Of a DNA stretch of 64,000 bases, positions 63,682-64,000 are shown in pieces (position 1 is the stretch's first letter; the number at the start of each line of letters is the position of its first letter). Position numbers and translations under genes: made by a program. The notes under the pieces are model-generated. The model had not been told where the DNA came from. It was given only the letters and a program-made list of their open reading frames with translations, and made no database searches. This DNA comes from Flavobacterium sp. N502536 (GTDB lineage: Bacteria > Bacteroidota > Bacteroidia > Flavobacteriales > Flavobacteriaceae), in assembly GCF_025947345.1 (NCBI RefSeq), contig NZ_CP110011.1, positions 2,666,001 through 2,730,000 of the forward strand, read 5' to 3'.

Positions 63682-64000
63682 TTGAAAAAGAATATCCTAT
63701 TTGTGGTAAATCCTATTTCGGGAGATCTGGATAAATCAGATTTAATATCCGTTGTGGAAGAGTTCGCGGCTACCAATGATTTTGATCTGGAAGTTTACGA
63801 GACGACCGGAAAGAACGATCAGAAAAAAGTACAGGGGCTTTACAATCAGTACCAGCCCGAACGTATTGTTGTGGCCGGGGGAGATGGCACCATAAAGATG
63901 GTGGCCGAAGCGGTGGAGCAGTTTGATGTCGTTATTGGCATTTTACCCGCTGGTTCAGCCAACGGATTGTCGGTCGATTTAAACTTGCCGGATACCATCG
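63682..64000 (+). CDS. Diacylglycerol-kinase-type lipid kinase, N-terminal part (partial)
   Basis: The window ends inside this gene. From a TTG at 63682 the visible 106 residues begin MKKNILFVVNPISGDLDKSD and include VVAGGDGTIKMVAEAVEQF and GILPAGSANGLSVDL, the nucleotide-binding pattern GGDGT of the DAGK catalytic domain. The family (YegS/DgkB/LCB5-like) phosphorylates diacylglycerol or related lipids. It is divergent from the DUF2183 phosphatase with 62 bases between. ATG starts are absent close by, so TTG is the best guess. Confidence 0.85.
   Translation, partial: MKKNILFVVNPISGDLDKSDLISVVEEFAATNDFDLEVYETTGKNDQKKVQGLYNQYQPERIVVAGGDGTIKMVAEAVEQFDVVIGILPAGSANGLSVDLNLPDTI

Overview
The window is AT-rich chromosomal DNA from a member of the Bacteroidota, almost certainly Flavobacterium or a close relative. 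The evidence is the full gldKLMN plus gldO gliding and type IX secretion block, gldB-gldC next to nadE, Bacteroidota-type promoter -7 elements (TAnnTTTG), and protein families typical of Flavobacteriaceae. It is mostly well-conserved core genome with a few accessory patches. No insertion sequence, integrase, CRISPR array or rRNA was seen. There is one tRNA gene (Arg, anticodon UCG).

Layout. 1-5.1 kb: 3' end of dnaG, an orphan LuxR-type response regulator, nadE, gldB-gldC, engB and an alpha/beta hydrolase. 5.4-21.8 kb: the division and cell wall (dcw) cluster mraZ-rsmH-ftsL-ftsI-murE-mraY-murD-ftsW-murG-murC-ftsQ-ftsA-ftsZ on one strand, headed by a promoter overlapped by phased GTGG repeats that look like an MraZ operator. 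22-33 kb: a looser region with a YqeY-like protein, tRNA-Arg, an AraC/GyrI-type regulator, a three-domain peptidoglycan hydrolase candidate without a signal peptide, several small or poorly known proteins, a SulP transporter and an NPP-type phosphodiesterase. 33.3-40.8 kb, minus strand: groEL, groES, secG, a repeat-containing protein, lptE, a sigma-54 activator and miaB. 41.1-52.5 kb: topA, a degenerate arginase-fold protein, gldK-gldL-gldM-gldN-gldO, a FAD oxidoreductase and a DUF983 protein. 53.0-60.4 kb: a ter-type stress operon (HAD, phosphoribosyltransferase-like, TerD, TerD, TelA, unknown, TerD, TerD, a broken gene, a frameshifted terC). 60.6-64 kb: an ABC-F ATPase, an App1-type (DUF2183) phosphatase and the start of a lipid kinase.

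How the genes work together. The dcw cluster makes UDP-MurNAc-peptide precursors (MurC, D, E), lipid I and II (MraY, MurG) and the divisome (FtsL, I, W, Q, A, Z); murF, murB and ddl are not in this cluster. GldK/L/M/N/O form the envelope-spanning core of the type IX secretion and gliding machine, and GldB and GldC support gliding. The ter operon encodes TerD-family calcium-binding proteins, TelA and TerC, with a HAD and PRTase pair known from larger ter-linked gene sets.

Items most worth a second look: the phased MraZ-type operator; a set of intergenic repeats that share a 7- or 8-base period although their words differ; the doubled TerD pair with an unrecognised 321-residue partner, followed by a decayed gene and a one-base frameshift in terC; the arginase-fold protein that has lost metal ligands next to gldK; and the cytoplasmic-looking double peptidoglycan hydrolase.
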